Assembly (NCBI RefSeq): GCF_030818015.1
Contig: NZ_JAUSZX010000001.1
Span: 3,596,001 to 3,660,000 of the forward strand
DNA: 64,000 nt
Reading direction: 5' to 3'
Source: Arthrobacter globiformis
Lineage (GTDB): Bacteria; Actinomycetota; Actinomycetes; Actinomycetales; Micrococcaceae
Each line of letters begins with the position of its first letter. Position 1 is the first letter of the stretch. This document shows, in pieces, positions 17,126-25,112 of the stretch. A program made the position numbers and the translations under genes. The notes under the pieces are model-generated. The model had not been told where the DNA came from. It searched no databases and saw only the letters and a program-made list of their open reading frames with translations.

Positions 17126-18409
17126 GTGAGCACGAATCCTACCCGCGTCTTTGTTGCGCGCCTCCTGGGACTGGACGTCTTCGACCCTCTGGGCGACCGT
17201 CTGGGACGATTGCGTGACGTCGTCGTGCTCTCCCGCGGAACCTGGGGCGCCCCGCACGTGGTGGGCATCGTCGTGGAAGTTCCCGGCAAGAAGCGTGTCT
17301 TCGTCCCGATGACCCGCATCACCTCCATCGACCAGACGCAGATCATCTGCACCGGGCTGGTCAACCTGCGGCGCTTCGAACAGCGCGGCGCCGAGACCCT
17401 GGTGGTGGCCGAAATGTTCGACCGACGTGTCACCCTGACGGACGGCAGCGGCGACGCCACCATCGAGGACATCGCCATGGACCAGCACCGCTCGGGCGAC
17501 TGGTTCGTGAGCAAGCTGTTCGTCCGGCGGGGACATTCCCTGGCGCCCCTGAGCAGGCTGCGCCGCAACGAGACCATGATCATCGACTGGGCCGACGCCC
17601 ACCAGGGAGCGAAGACAGAACCGCAGGCAGCCACCCAGTTCGTGGCGAACCACGAGGACCTCAAGCCCGCGGACTTCGCGGAGGCGCTGCAGGAAATGAG
17701 CGACAAACGTCGTTTCGAAGTGGCGAGCGAACTGCAGGACGAGCGGCTCGCGGACGTCCTGCAGGAGCTGCCCGAGGACGACCAGGTGGAAATCCTCTCC
17801 GCCCTCGACGTCCAGCGCGCCGCGGACGTCCTGGAGGAGATGGACCCTGACGATGCCGCCGACCTCCTCGGCGAGCTCCCGTCCGCCCAGGCGGAGGAAC
17901 TTCTTCAGCTGATGGAGCCTGAGGGCGCCGAGGACGTCCGGCGCCTCCTCGAATACGACGAGGACACCGCCGGCGGCCTCATGACCCCCGTGCCCGTGAT
18001 CCTGCCGCCTGAAGCCACGGTCGCGGAGGCCCTCGCCCACGTCCGCCGCGAGGAACTCTCCCCTGCCCTCGCCTCGTCCATCTTCATCGCCCGTCCTCCG
18101 CTGGAAACGCCCACCGGCCGGTTCCTCGGCGTGGTGCACATCCAGCAGCTGCTGCGCTTCCCGCCGTTCGAGTCGCTGGGCAACCTCGTGGACAAGAACC
18201 TGGAGCCCCTCTCGGACCTGGCACACATCAGCGAAGTGGCCCGCACGCTCGCCACGTACAACTTGAACTCGCTGCCGGTGGTCAACCAGGCCGGCCGCCT
18301 GGTGGGCGCAGTGACGGTGGACGACGTCCTGGACCATCTGCTGCCCGATGACTGGCGGGCCAACGACGGCGAGGCCCCGGTCAGGAAGCTTGGTGGCCGC
18401 ATTGGCTGA
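17126..18409 (+). CDS. PRC-barrel / MgtE N-terminal / CBS domain protein
   Basis: 427 residues from GTG 17126. A PRC-barrel-like segment comes first (ARLLGLDVFDPLGDRLGRLRDVV). An MgtE N-terminal alpha-solenoid follows (about 185-285; EALQEMSDKRRFEVASELQDERLADVL and the LPEDDQVEIL, DPDDAADLL repeats). Then come two CBS domains (about 290-415, with DTAGGLMTPVPVILPPEATVAEAL and YNLNSLPVVNQAGRLVGAVTVDDVLDHLL). In MgtE channels these domains sense Mg2+, but the transmembrane channel domain is absent here, so this is a soluble sensor or scaffold protein. The neighbouring DUF1003 membrane protein overlaps its 3' end by 17 bases and may be its membrane partner (inference). Confidence 0.87.
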   Translation: MSTNPTRVFVARLLGLDVFDPLGDRLGRLRDVVVLSRGTWGAPHVVGIVVEVPGKKRVFVPMTRITSIDQTQIICTGLVNLRRFEQRGAETLVVAEMFDRRVTLTDGSGDATIEDIAMDQHRSGDWFVSKLFVRRGHSLAPLSRLRRNETMIIDWADAHQGAKTEPQAATQFVANHEDLKPADFAEALQEMSDKRRFEVASELQDERLADVLQELPEDDQVEILSALDVQRAADVLEEMDPDDAADLLGELPSAQAEELLQLMEPEGAEDVRRLLEYDEDTAGGLMTPVPVILPPEATVAEALAHVRREELSPALASSIFIARPPLETPTGRFLGVVHIQQLLRFPPFESLGNLVDKNLEPLSDLAHISEVARTLATYNLNSLPVVNQAGRLVGAVTVDDVLDHLLPDDWRANDGEAPVRKLGGRIG

Positions 18410-19112
18410 GAACACGGTAAAGGGAACCCGTCCGCCCGGAAAGCCGGCAGCCCAGGGAAGCCTGGACACGCCGCTGAGCGGCCGCCAGAGAATCCTCCCC
18501 AAGTTTTCGCCGAACCCTGATGCGTTCGGCCACGCAACGGAGGGCTTCGCCCGTTTCATGGGCACGCCGCAGTTCCTGCTCTACATGACCGTGTTTTGTG
18601 TCTTCTGGCTGGCCTGGAATACCTTCGCCCCCACGGCCTGGCAGTTCGACAAGGTCGAACTCGGGTTTACGCTCCTGACGCTGATGCTGTCCCTCCAGGC
18701 GTCCTACGCCGCGCCGCTGCTGCTGCTCGCGCAGAACCGCCAGGACGACCGAGACCGCGTATCCCTGCAGCAGGACCGCCAGCGGGCGGAGCGCAACTTG
18801 TCGGACACCGAATACCTCACCCGGGAACTGGCCTCGCTGCGGATCGCGCTGCGTGAAGTGGCCACCCGCGACTACGTCCGGGCGGAACTGCGCAGCCTGC
18901 TGGAGGACCTGCTCGAAGCCCAGGAGGAGCTCCGCACGCACGAGCCGTCCGGGCCCGGAAGCCATGAATCGCCGCGCGAACTGGTCCGGGAAAAGCTGAA
19001 GGAGAAGCGGGAGAAGCAACGCAATCCCCGCACGCAGCAGATCCCAAAGGTCAAGTCCGAAAAACCGCGGCAGGGCCGGGCAGCCCACCGACCCACCTCT
19101 CCCGAAAGCTGA
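18393..19112 (+). CDS. DUF1003 family membrane protein
   Basis: 239 residues from GTG 18393 (AGGA seven bases upstream), overlapping the preceding gene by 17 bases, so the two are translationally coupled. DUF1003 proteins have two membrane segments; here they lie around residues 52-69 (FLLYMTVFCVFWLAWNTF) and 85-105 (LGFTLLTLMLSLQASYAAPL). A long charged coiled-coil-like tail follows (QQDRQRAERNLSDTEYLTREL; later EKLKEKREKQRN). The function of the family is not established. Linkage to the MgtE-N/CBS protein suggests a metal- or stress-related membrane role. Confidence 0.87.
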   Translation: MAALAENTVKGTRPPGKPAAQGSLDTPLSGRQRILPKFSPNPDAFGHATEGFARFMGTPQFLLYMTVFCVFWLAWNTFAPTAWQFDKVELGFTLLTLMLSLQASYAAPLLLLAQNRQDDRDRVSLQQDRQRAERNLSDTEYLTRELASLRIALREVATRDYVRAELRSLLEDLLEAQEELRTHEPSGPGSHESPRELVREKLKEKREKQRNPRTQQIPKVKSEKPRQGRAAHRPTSPES

Positions 19113-19122
19113 GCACCACGGC

Positions 19123-20250
19123 ATGAGCACCACTCTCGTTCAGGCAGTCAACGCTGCCCTGGCAACTGTCATCGACCCGGAACTCCGCCGCCCCATCACC
19201 GATCTGGGCATGGTGGACTCCGTGGAGATCTCCGACGACGGGACCGTCCGCCTGGCAGTGCTGCTCACCATTGCCGGCTGCCCGCTCCGCGACACGATCA
19301 CCAGGGACTCCGAGGCGGCGCTGCTGGACGTTCCCGGCGTGACCGCCGTCGAGGTGGACCTCAAAGTCATGACCCAGGCGCAGCGCGATGCGCTGAAGGA
19401 GCAGCTGCGCGGCCCAGGCGGCGAGCGGGGCATCCCGTTCAACCAGCCAGGGTCCCTCACCAAGGTCTTCGCGGTGGCCAGCGGCAAGGGTGGTGTGGGA
19501 AAGTCCTCGGTAACGGTCAACCTCGCCTGTTCCCTGGCGGCGCAGGGGCTGCGCGTGGGCATCGTGGACGCGGACGTGTACGGCTTCTCGGTGCCGGCCC
19601 TGATGGGGATCACCCAGACCCCCACCCGCGTGGACGACATGATCCTGCCGCCGGTGGCCTACGGCGTGAAGGTCATTTCCATCGGCATGTTCGTCACCGG
19701 CAACCAGCCCGTGGCCTGGCGCGGACCCATGCTGCACCGGGCCCTCGAGCAGTTCCTCACCGACGTCTACTTCGGCGACCTTGATGCGCTGTTCCTGGAC
19801 CTGCCGCCGGGCACCGGCGACATCGCCATCTCGGTGGCCCAGCTGCTGCCCAAAGCCGAGATCCTAGTGGTCACCACTCCCCAGGCCGCCGCGGCCGACG
19901 TCGCAGAGCGTGCCGGTGCCATCGCCACCCAGACCGGGCAGACGGTGGCCGGGGTCATCGAGAACATGTCGTTCCTGGAAATGCCCGACGGCGGCCGGAT
20001 GGACCTGTTCGGCACCGGCGGCGGGGAGGTGCTCGCCGAAAGGCTGAGCGCGTCGACCGGCACGGACGTGCCGTTGCTGGGCCAGATTCCGCTGGACATT
20101 CTCCTGCGGGAAGGCGGCGACTCAGGCAAGCCCATCGTCCTGGGCGGACCGGACACGCCCGCCGCTGCGGCGCTGTCCGGCATCGCGGGGAAGCTCGCCG
20201 CCAGGCCTCGGGGACTGGCAGGGATGAAATTGGACGTCCAGCCCCGCTGA
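19123..20250 (+). CDS. mrp: Mrp/ApbC-type P-loop ATPase (Fe-S cluster carrier family)
   Basis: 375 residues. An N-terminal MIP18/DUF59 domain (1 to about 80; VIDPELRRPITDLGMVDSV and a GCPLRD segment) precedes the P-loop ATPase with the deviant Walker A SGKGGVGKSSVTVNLA (about residue 122), DADVYGFSVPALMG and DLPPGTGDIAISVAQ. The family carries or transfers iron-sulfur clusters. The CxxC that bridges a cluster in many Mrp proteins is missing: the corresponding stretch reads ENMSFLEMPDGGRMDLFG. It probably follows the DUF1003 gene in one transcript (10-base gap) and converges with tatB. Confidence 0.92.
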   Translation: MSTTLVQAVNAALATVIDPELRRPITDLGMVDSVEISDDGTVRLAVLLTIAGCPLRDTITRDSEAALLDVPGVTAVEVDLKVMTQAQRDALKEQLRGPGGERGIPFNQPGSLTKVFAVASGKGGVGKSSVTVNLACSLAAQGLRVGIVDADVYGFSVPALMGITQTPTRVDDMILPPVAYGVKVISIGMFVTGNQPVAWRGPMLHRALEQFLTDVYFGDLDALFLDLPPGTGDIAISVAQLLPKAEILVVTTPQAAAADVAERAGAIATQTGQTVAGVIENMSFLEMPDGGRMDLFGTGGGEVLAERLSASTGTDVPLLGQIPLDILLREGGDSGKPIVLGGPDTPAAAALSGIAGKLAARPRGLAGMKLDVQPR

Positions 20251-20274
20251 TTGAGCCAGTCCAGTCGAAATCCG

Positions 20275-20673
20275 CTACGTCGCCTCGGAGTCGAAGGGAG
20301 CCCGCTCACCGACACCCAGGCTTTCGATGATGCGCGCCGGCCGTTCCTCGTTATGGGAAGCGGCGGCTGATGCCGCTGCGGCTACGGCCGCCGGACCCCC
20401 GGAGCTGACCGGCTTGGTGTCGTCTTCGAGGAGCGCTTCCTTGATGATGCGACGCGGATCGTACTGGCGGGGGTCATATTTCTTCCAGTCGACGTCATCG
20501 ATGTCGATGCCGACTTCTTCCTTGATCTGTTCCCGCGCGCCCGAGGCCATCCGGCGCACTTCACGGACCAGGTTTGCCAGCTTCTGGGTGTATTCGGGCA
20601 GCCGCTGGGGGCCGATCACCAGAATGCCGATGAGCAGCAGAAGGATAAACTCCGGGCCGTTGATTCCAAACAC
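20275..20673 (-). CDS. tatB: Sec-independent (Tat) translocase subunit TatB
   Basis: 132 residues from GTG 20673 (VFGINGPEFILLL is the family N-terminus; longer frames upstream do not fit). One membrane helix (about 8-24) with a GPQRLPEYTQKL hinge is followed by an amphipathic helix (LVREVRRMASGAREQIKEE) and a disordered Ala/Pro tail. TatB forms the Tat receptor with TatC for twin-arginine proteins; tatA and tatC are not in the window. It lies downstream of the SigE/anti-sigma pair on the same strand, as in the mycobacterial sigE locus, and converges with mrp. Confidence 0.9.
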   Translation of the reverse strand: MFGINGPEFILLLLIGILVIGPQRLPEYTQKLANLVREVRRMASGAREQIKEEVGIDIDDVDWKKYDPRQYDPRRIIKEALLEDDTKPVSSGGPAAVAAAASAAASHNEERPARIIESLGVGERAPFDSEAT

Positions 20674-20763
20674 TTTAGGAAGATTACCCTCTCCGGGGAG
20701 GCAGTGACGATTTCGGCCCGGCCGGCGCCACCTGAGGGCATGCTGCACGGACGGGGATGCGTC

Positions 20764-21693
20764 TCAAAGCCCCAGCTGGCGGGCTATTTTGCGGAGGCCG
20801 CGTTCCACCCGGTCGACGACAGTCTCCTGCACCGCGGCACCTCCGCCGGCCGTGTCCGTTCCTGCCGCAAGACCTGGGCTCGTCGCACCTCCGGTCCCGG
20901 CGAGCATCGCCACGGCGTCGTCGGCCGAAGTGGCGGGCAGGTCCGACACGTAGGTGAAGGTGCTCCGCGACGTCTGGTAGATCGCGCTCCACGGCTGCCC
21001 CGCCTTGACCCAGACCTGGCCGTCCGCCATCGTTCCCGGCAGGTCAGCGGCGACGTATCCGTCGCTTCCCGCCGCGTGGCCGGTGAGCGGGTTGACCGGC
21101 CAGGGCGCTGCCGGCGATCCTTGGTGCTGTTCCAGAATCCGTGCCGTGTGCTGCCCGTCCGTGAGGCGCAGTTCCACGGTGGGCTTGCCCGCCAGCACCC
21201 TTGTGCTGGCGGAAACAAGGTGGAAGCCCATGGCGGGCAGTTCAGGGCAGGTCCAGCCGGAGGACCGCAGCGCGGCCAAGCGGCTGTCTGTTCCCGGGGA
21301 ATGCCCGGACTGGCCGTAGAGCGAGGCCGTGCCCGCGGCATACTGCCTGGGTTCGCCCGCGACCGTGTAGGCTCCGGCGGCGACTGCCCCTGCCGCCACG
21401 ACAGCCACCCCGCCGGCCAGCCCCGCAAGCATTATCCGGCTGGGCCGGGAGACGGGGGCCGGCGCCATGGCCAACTGCTCGGTGCGGAGCAGGAGCCGCG
21501 CCGTCAGTTCGTCACTGGCGGCCGGGACTGCGGCAGTACGGAGCCGCTCAATGTACTGGCGCTGCCGGTGCAGCGCGCTGGCGCATTCGGCGCACGCGCG
21601 GATATGGTCCGTCGTCTGCGGGTGCCGTCCGCCGGCAAGCGGGAACCCTGTCTTGGTCCTGAGCCCCTCCAGCAAGCGATGTAGCTGACGCAT
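20764..21693 (-). CDS. Zinc-binding anti-sigma factor (RseA-like)
   Basis: 309 residues. An N-terminal ZAS-type motif HxxxCxxC is present (DHIRACAECAS, about residues 29-38), followed by a helix-rich sigma-binding region. One membrane segment follows (about 88-108; MLAGLAGGVAVVAAGAVAAGA), then an extracytoplasmic domain of about 190 residues. It starts 8 bases after the sigE stop, so the two are co-translated. It should hold SigE inactive until envelope or redox stress. The long extracytoplasmic part exceeds that of mycobacterial RseA (about 150 residues in total, as I recall) and could sense the cell envelope. Confidence 0.82.
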   Translation of the reverse strand: MRQLHRLLEGLRTKTGFPLAGGRHPQTTDHIRACAECASALHRQRQYIERLRTAAVPAASDELTARLLLRTEQLAMAPAPVSRPSRIMLAGLAGGVAVVAAGAVAAGAYTVAGEPRQYAAGTASLYGQSGHSPGTDSRLAALRSSGWTCPELPAMGFHLVSASTRVLAGKPTVELRLTDGQHTARILEQHQGSPAAPWPVNPLTGHAAGSDGYVAADLPGTMADGQVWVKAGQPWSAIYQTSRSTFTYVSDLPATSADDAVAMLAGTGGATSPGLAAGTDTAGGGAAVQETVVDRVERGLRKIARQLGL

Positions 21694-21701
21694 GTCGCCG
21701 A

Positions 21702-22319
21702 TCAGAGAACGCCGGCGATGCGGGGGATCTTCAGCCGCGGCTTGCGCGCCTGCTGCGGGCGCGGATCCCGGTGGGCAAGCTTTTCGCGCAGCATGGTGCG
21801 GCCGCGGTGAATGCGCGAACGCACCGTACCCAGCTTCACGCCCAGGGCTTCGGCGACTTCGTCGTACGACAGTCCCTCAAGGTCGCACAGGACGACGGCG
21901 GCACGGAAATCCGGCGGGAGTTCCTCGAGGGCGGCCTGGACGTCGAGATCCAGGTTGTTGAGTTCGAAGCTTTGCTCGGGGCCGGGTTCCCGGCCGGGCA
22001 GGCGCGATTCGGCGTCCTCGGCGAGCGCGTCAAAGCGTATGCGGCTCTTGCGCCGCGCCTGGTCCAGGAAGAGGTTGGTGGTGATCCGGTGCAGCCAGCC
22101 ATCCAGGGTTCCGGGCTTGAAGTTCTCCAGGGAACGGAAGACGCGGACGAACACCTCCTGGGTGAGGTCCTCGGCGTCGTACTTGTTACCGGTAAGCCGG
22201 TAGGCGAGCCGGTACACCTTGGCGGAGTGGTTGGTGACCACTTCTTCCCACGTGGGCATGGCCCACTCGGCAGCTTGCTCTTCAGTTGCAGGGACAGGTG
22301 CCGCAACGGATGCTGACAT
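21702..22319 (-). CDS. sigE: ECF RNA polymerase sigma factor, SigE type
   Basis: 205 residues from ATG 22319 with GAGGGGA upstream. Region 2 is readable as [29 protein letters not shown]...[19 protein letters not shown], and region 4 as [45 protein letters not shown]. It directs envelope-stress transcription. The order O-methyltransferase (divergent), sigE, anti-sigma factor, tatB matches the Mycobacterium sigE locus, except that the htrA protease gene normally after the anti-sigma factor is absent. Confidence 0.93.
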   Translation of the reverse strand: MSASVAAPVPATEEQAAEWAMPTWEEVVTNHSAKVYRLAYRLTGNKYDAEDLTQEVFVRVFRSLENFKPGTLDGWLHRITTNLFLDQARRKSRIRFDALAEDAESRLPGREPGPEQSFELNNLDLDVQAALEELPPDFRAAVVLCDLEGLSYDEVAEALGVKLGTVRSRIHRGRTMLREKLAHRDPRPQQARKPRLKIPRIAGVL

Positions 22320-22606
22320 CGTCCACTCCCCTCGTGGATGTAATAACGCCTGACGTGCTTTACATCATTGATTCGGCGCCGATCACCACTTGGATGAGCG
22401 GATTATTATCATGTCAAAGTTGGCTGGGAATTTCCTGACTGCGGAGCCCCTCTTTGCTAGAAGCGCAACTCTTGGCGCGGATTCATGCCTGGGTTCCGGG
22501 GATTTTGTTCGCCATTCACCGCACAGCGTGAGAGTATGCGCCATCACAGCCGTCCCCGCTGTCACTTACCCCGCGGGCGCCGTCCAACCAAGTACGCTGT
22601 AAGAAC
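22320..22606. other. Divergent intergenic region sigE / O-methyltransferase
   Basis: 287 bases without a gene, comparatively AT-rich near 22400-22430. It must hold both promoters. A TACGCT box (22593-22598) lies 9 bases before the methyltransferase ATG. GGAAC occurs on the minus strand (22494-22498), but no ECF-type -10 is seen at the right distance. No hairpin of note. Confidence 0.4.
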
Positions 22607-23269
22607 ATGCCCCCTGCCGCCCAGAAAGCGAAATCCATGAGCGCCGATAAGTCCACGAGCTGGTCCTATGCAGAAGATCTGCCTGCCGAGGATGAGGTCC
22701 TGCTGCGCGCCCGGGAGCGTTCGTTCGAGCTGGGCGTGACACCCATCGGCCGTGGCGTTGGCGCCGTGCTGACTGTGCTGGCCGCGGCTTCCAAGGCGCA
22801 GACCGCCGTCGAGATCGGTACCGGCGCCGGGGTTTCGGGCGTCTGCCTGCTCCGCGGCCTCGGCCCGCAGGCCGTGCTCACCACCATCGACGTGGACGTG
22901 GAGCACCTGAAGGCCGCGCGGGAGGCGTTCCAGGAGGCCGGCAGTCCGGCCAACCGCACCCGCACCATCTCCGGCCGTGCCGGCGATGTCCTGCCGAGGC
23001 TCACCGACGCCGCCTATGACCTCGTGTTCATCGACGGGGACAAGCCCAACTTTCCCCGCTACGTGGAGCAGGCCGTACGCCTGCTCAAGACCGGCGGCCT
23101 GCTGATCGTCAATGACGCCCTGGACAAGGACCGGGTGTCCAACCCGGCGGCCCGCGACGCAACCACCGTTGTGCTGCGCCAGGTGGGCAGGGCCGTGCGC
23201 GACGACGACCGGCTGGCTTCCGCCATGCTCCCCACCGGTGACGGGCTGCTGGTGGCGGTCAAGAAATAG
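22607..23269 (+). CDS. SAM-dependent O-methyltransferase (family 3, CCoAMT-like)
   Basis: 220 residues from ATG 22607 (ATG 22637 is an alternative). The SAM-binding motif EIGTGAGVSGVCLLRGL (about residue 66), the acidic loop TTIDVDVEHLKAAREAF and the metal/substrate motif VFIDGDKPNFPRYVEQAVRLLKTGGLLIVNDAL are typical of the cation-dependent O-methyltransferase family. The substrate is unknown. The same gene lies divergent to sigE in mycobacteria (Rv1220c position), so the linkage is old. It is convergent with the DUF3117 gene across a strong terminator. Confidence 0.9.
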   Translation: MPPAAQKAKSMSADKSTSWSYAEDLPAEDEVLLRARERSFELGVTPIGRGVGAVLTVLAAASKAQTAVEIGTGAGVSGVCLLRGLGPQAVLTTIDVDVEHLKAAREAFQEAGSPANRTRTISGRAGDVLPRLTDAAYDLVFIDGDKPNFPRYVEQAVRLLKTGGLLIVNDALDKDRVSNPAARDATTVVLRQVGRAVRDDDRLASAMLPTGDGLLVAVKK

Positions 23270-23315
23270 GCAGGTCCGAAAGAGGCCGGCCAGCATAGGC
23301 GGACAAGGATACGAA

Positions 23316-23357
23316 AAAGGCAGGGCCCGCAGCCTTCCGGCTGCGGGCCCTGCCTTT
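23316..23357. terminator. Bidirectional terminator, O-methyltransferase / DUF3117
   Basis: A perfect 19-bp stem (AAAGGCAGGGCCCGCAGCC and complement) with TTCC loop; A-rich on one side and CTTT on the other give U-tracts for both strands. Confidence 0.88.
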
Positions 23358-23384
23358 ACTCTTATTCTGCCTTTACTCTTATTC
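23351..23384. repeat. Exact 17-bp tandem duplication over the DUF3117 stop
   Basis: TGCCTTTACTCTTATTC is repeated without a gap (23351-23367, 23368-23384). The second copy carries the last codon and TAA of the minus-strand DUF3117 gene; the first overlaps the terminator stem. Confidence 0.9.
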
Positions 23385-23546
23385 GGTGACGCCGACGAGG
23401 CAGTCCTTGAGGTTGGCCGCCTCTGTGGCATTAAGTTCAACCACAAGCCGGCCCCCGCCTTCGAGCGGCACACGCATGATCAGGCTGCGGCCCTCCTTGG
23501 TTACTTCCATAGGGCCGTCGCCGGTGCGTGGTTTCATAGCCGCCAT
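23379..23546 (-). CDS. DUF3117 family small protein
   Basis: A 55-residue protein, too short for many gene finders. It starts MAAMKPRTGDGPMEVTKEG, continues RSLIMRVPLEGGGRLVVELN and ends LKDCLVGVTE, which matches the strongly conserved actinobacterial DUF3117 family. GGAGGGG lies about 10 bases before the ATG at 23546; the inner ATG (residue 4) is possible. No function is established. The conservation in size and sequence across Actinobacteria argues for an essential or structural role. The stop codon lies inside a tandem repeat, and the gene shares a terminator with the convergent methyltransferase. Confidence 0.9.
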   Translation of the reverse strand: MAAMKPRTGDGPMEVTKEGRSLIMRVPLEGGGRLVVELNATEAANLKDCLVGVTE

Positions 23547-23792
23547 GAGGAATATCCCCTCCAGTAGTCCCAGGACCGAGCAGCCCGGCCGGGCTGAGTC
23601 CGCGTGGTCAAAACAATGCCGCCCTGGCGGTCCTTTCGGCAGCCGCCATGGCCGAACAATCCGAATGCTTTATATCCTTGCTTATTACCTATTATCCTGT
23701 AATTACCCGTCTGTAGCTAATCGATGGACAATTCGTCACGTCCGGATTCCTGCGCCCCTCTGCAAGCTGATCCCGGGGAAACCCCGGGCCCG

Positions 23793-25112
23793 TCACGGCG
23801 GATAATCCCCTCCGCCCGGCAGCTGCGCCCACGTCCACAGCCACACCACCCACACGATCTGCAGCAGGACGAACATCGTGATCACGGCGCCGCGGTAGGC
23901 CCTGGATCGGGAGACGAGCGCGGCAGCCAGCGCAAGCGGAAACAGCGGCAGCAGCATGCGGAACGTGCTGGTCTGCGGATGCAGGAACACCACGAGGTAT
24001 CCCATGTAGCAAAGGCACCACAGCCGGAGTTCCGTTCCCAGCCGGCGCACCGGCGGGGAGGCCATGAAGAGCCCGAACACCGCCACGAAAACGAACGGTG
24101 CCACGAGCCCCAGCACAGGCCCAAACAGCAGGACGCCGGTGTCGAACCAGGGTTTGAAAAGCACGAGGTCGTGTCCGCGCCATACGGTTTCGGTCTTGGT
24201 GTACGCGGCGATGTCGCCGGTGGCCGCCCACGCGATGGCGGGCCAGGCGAGGGCGCCGGCACCGCTGACGGCGGTCAGCCCGGCGAGGGACCACAGTTCG
24301 TTCCGGCTGTGGATCTGGCGCGCCTGGTCGGCCAGTCGGTGGTTCCGTGCGGCGAGCCATGCCTCACCGGCGCGGTACAGGAACAGGATCCCGACGGTCG
24401 CAGCAAACGGCACACCCGTGGGCCGGGAAAGGCACATAACCAGAACCACGGGAATGTCCCACAGGTAGTGGCGCCGGACCAGCAGCAACAGCGCTGCGGC
24501 AAGCAGCAGGAGGTTCAGGGATTCCGCGTACGGCACCTGGAGCACCGGCGAGACGGGGAAGGTGGAGAAGAACGCGGCGCCCCAGAGGGCCGGCCAGTGG
24601 GCTGTCCGGGTGCGGAACAGCTGGTAGACCACCAGGGAGCCCGCCAGTCCGGCGAGCATCGCGATCAGGACGAGGGCGGCGGCGGGGCTCATGCCCGTGG
24701 CAGCGGAGAGCATCCGCCCCAGCGTCGGAAACAGCGGATAAAAGGCCCAAGTGTTCTCCTGGACGTTGCCGGCTGCATCCACCGGGAGTTCGGAGGGGTA
24801 CCCGGCGGTCATGACGGATTCGTACCAGCGCGCGTCCCAGATGTTGATGAAGTTCCAGTAGTCGGGCTTGGCCGGGAACCAGGGGTTGAATCCCTGGTGC
24901 AGGGCGGCCGACATGAAGATGCACGCACTGACCAGCCGGGCGGCCACGTAGACCGCCCCCACCTGGGCCCACCACGGCCAGCGGACCAGGCGGCCGCCGA
25001 GCCGTGCCGCGGCGGTCCGGAACGCCGTGTCCAGCCGCGTCCCGTGATCCGACGGCGGGGGGTCGGCCGTTGCTGGCGGAACGGGGCCCGGAGGCGGCAT
25101 TGGGGAGCTCAC
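23793..25112 (-). CDS. Polytopic membrane glycosyltransferase (GT-C, PIG-V mannosyltransferase-like)
   Basis: 439 residues from GTG 25112, whose GTGA overlaps the stop of the upstream DivIVA-like gene. About ten hydrophobic segments are visible. The luminal loop after the first helix has the GT-C type acidic motif NIWDARWYESVMTAGYP, and later TWAFYPLFPTLGRML and CLSRPTGVPFA resemble PIG-V mannosyltransferases. Such enzymes transfer a sugar from a polyprenyl-phosphate donor on the outer face of the membrane. Acceptor and sugar are unknown; mannan-type glycolipids or protein O-mannosylation are plausible in this group. Coupled translation with the DivIVA-like protein suggests action at growth sites (inference). 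Confidence 0.78.
   Translation of the reverse strand: MSSPMPPPGPVPPATADPPPSDHGTRLDTAFRTAAARLGGRLVRWPWWAQVGAVYVAARLVSACIFMSAALHQGFNPWFPAKPDYWNFINIWDARWYESVMTAGYPSELPVDAAGNVQENTWAFYPLFPTLGRMLSAATGMSPAAALVLIAMLAGLAGSLVVYQLFRTRTAHWPALWGAAFFSTFPVSPVLQVPYAESLNLLLLAAALLLLVRRHYLWDIPVVLVMCLSRPTGVPFAATVGILFLYRAGEAWLAARNHRLADQARQIHSRNELWSLAGLTAVSGAGALAWPAIAWAATGDIAAYTKTETVWRGHDLVLFKPWFDTGVLLFGPVLGLVAPFVFVAVFGLFMASPPVRRLGTELRLWCLCYMGYLVVFLHPQTSTFRMLLPLFPLALAAALVSRSRAYRGAVITMFVLLQIVWVVWLWTWAQLPGGGDYPP

Noticed and set aside
22494..22498. GGAAC on the minus strand as an ECF -35 for sigE autoregulation
   Set aside because: No CGTT/GTC-like -10 appears 15-17 bases further on.
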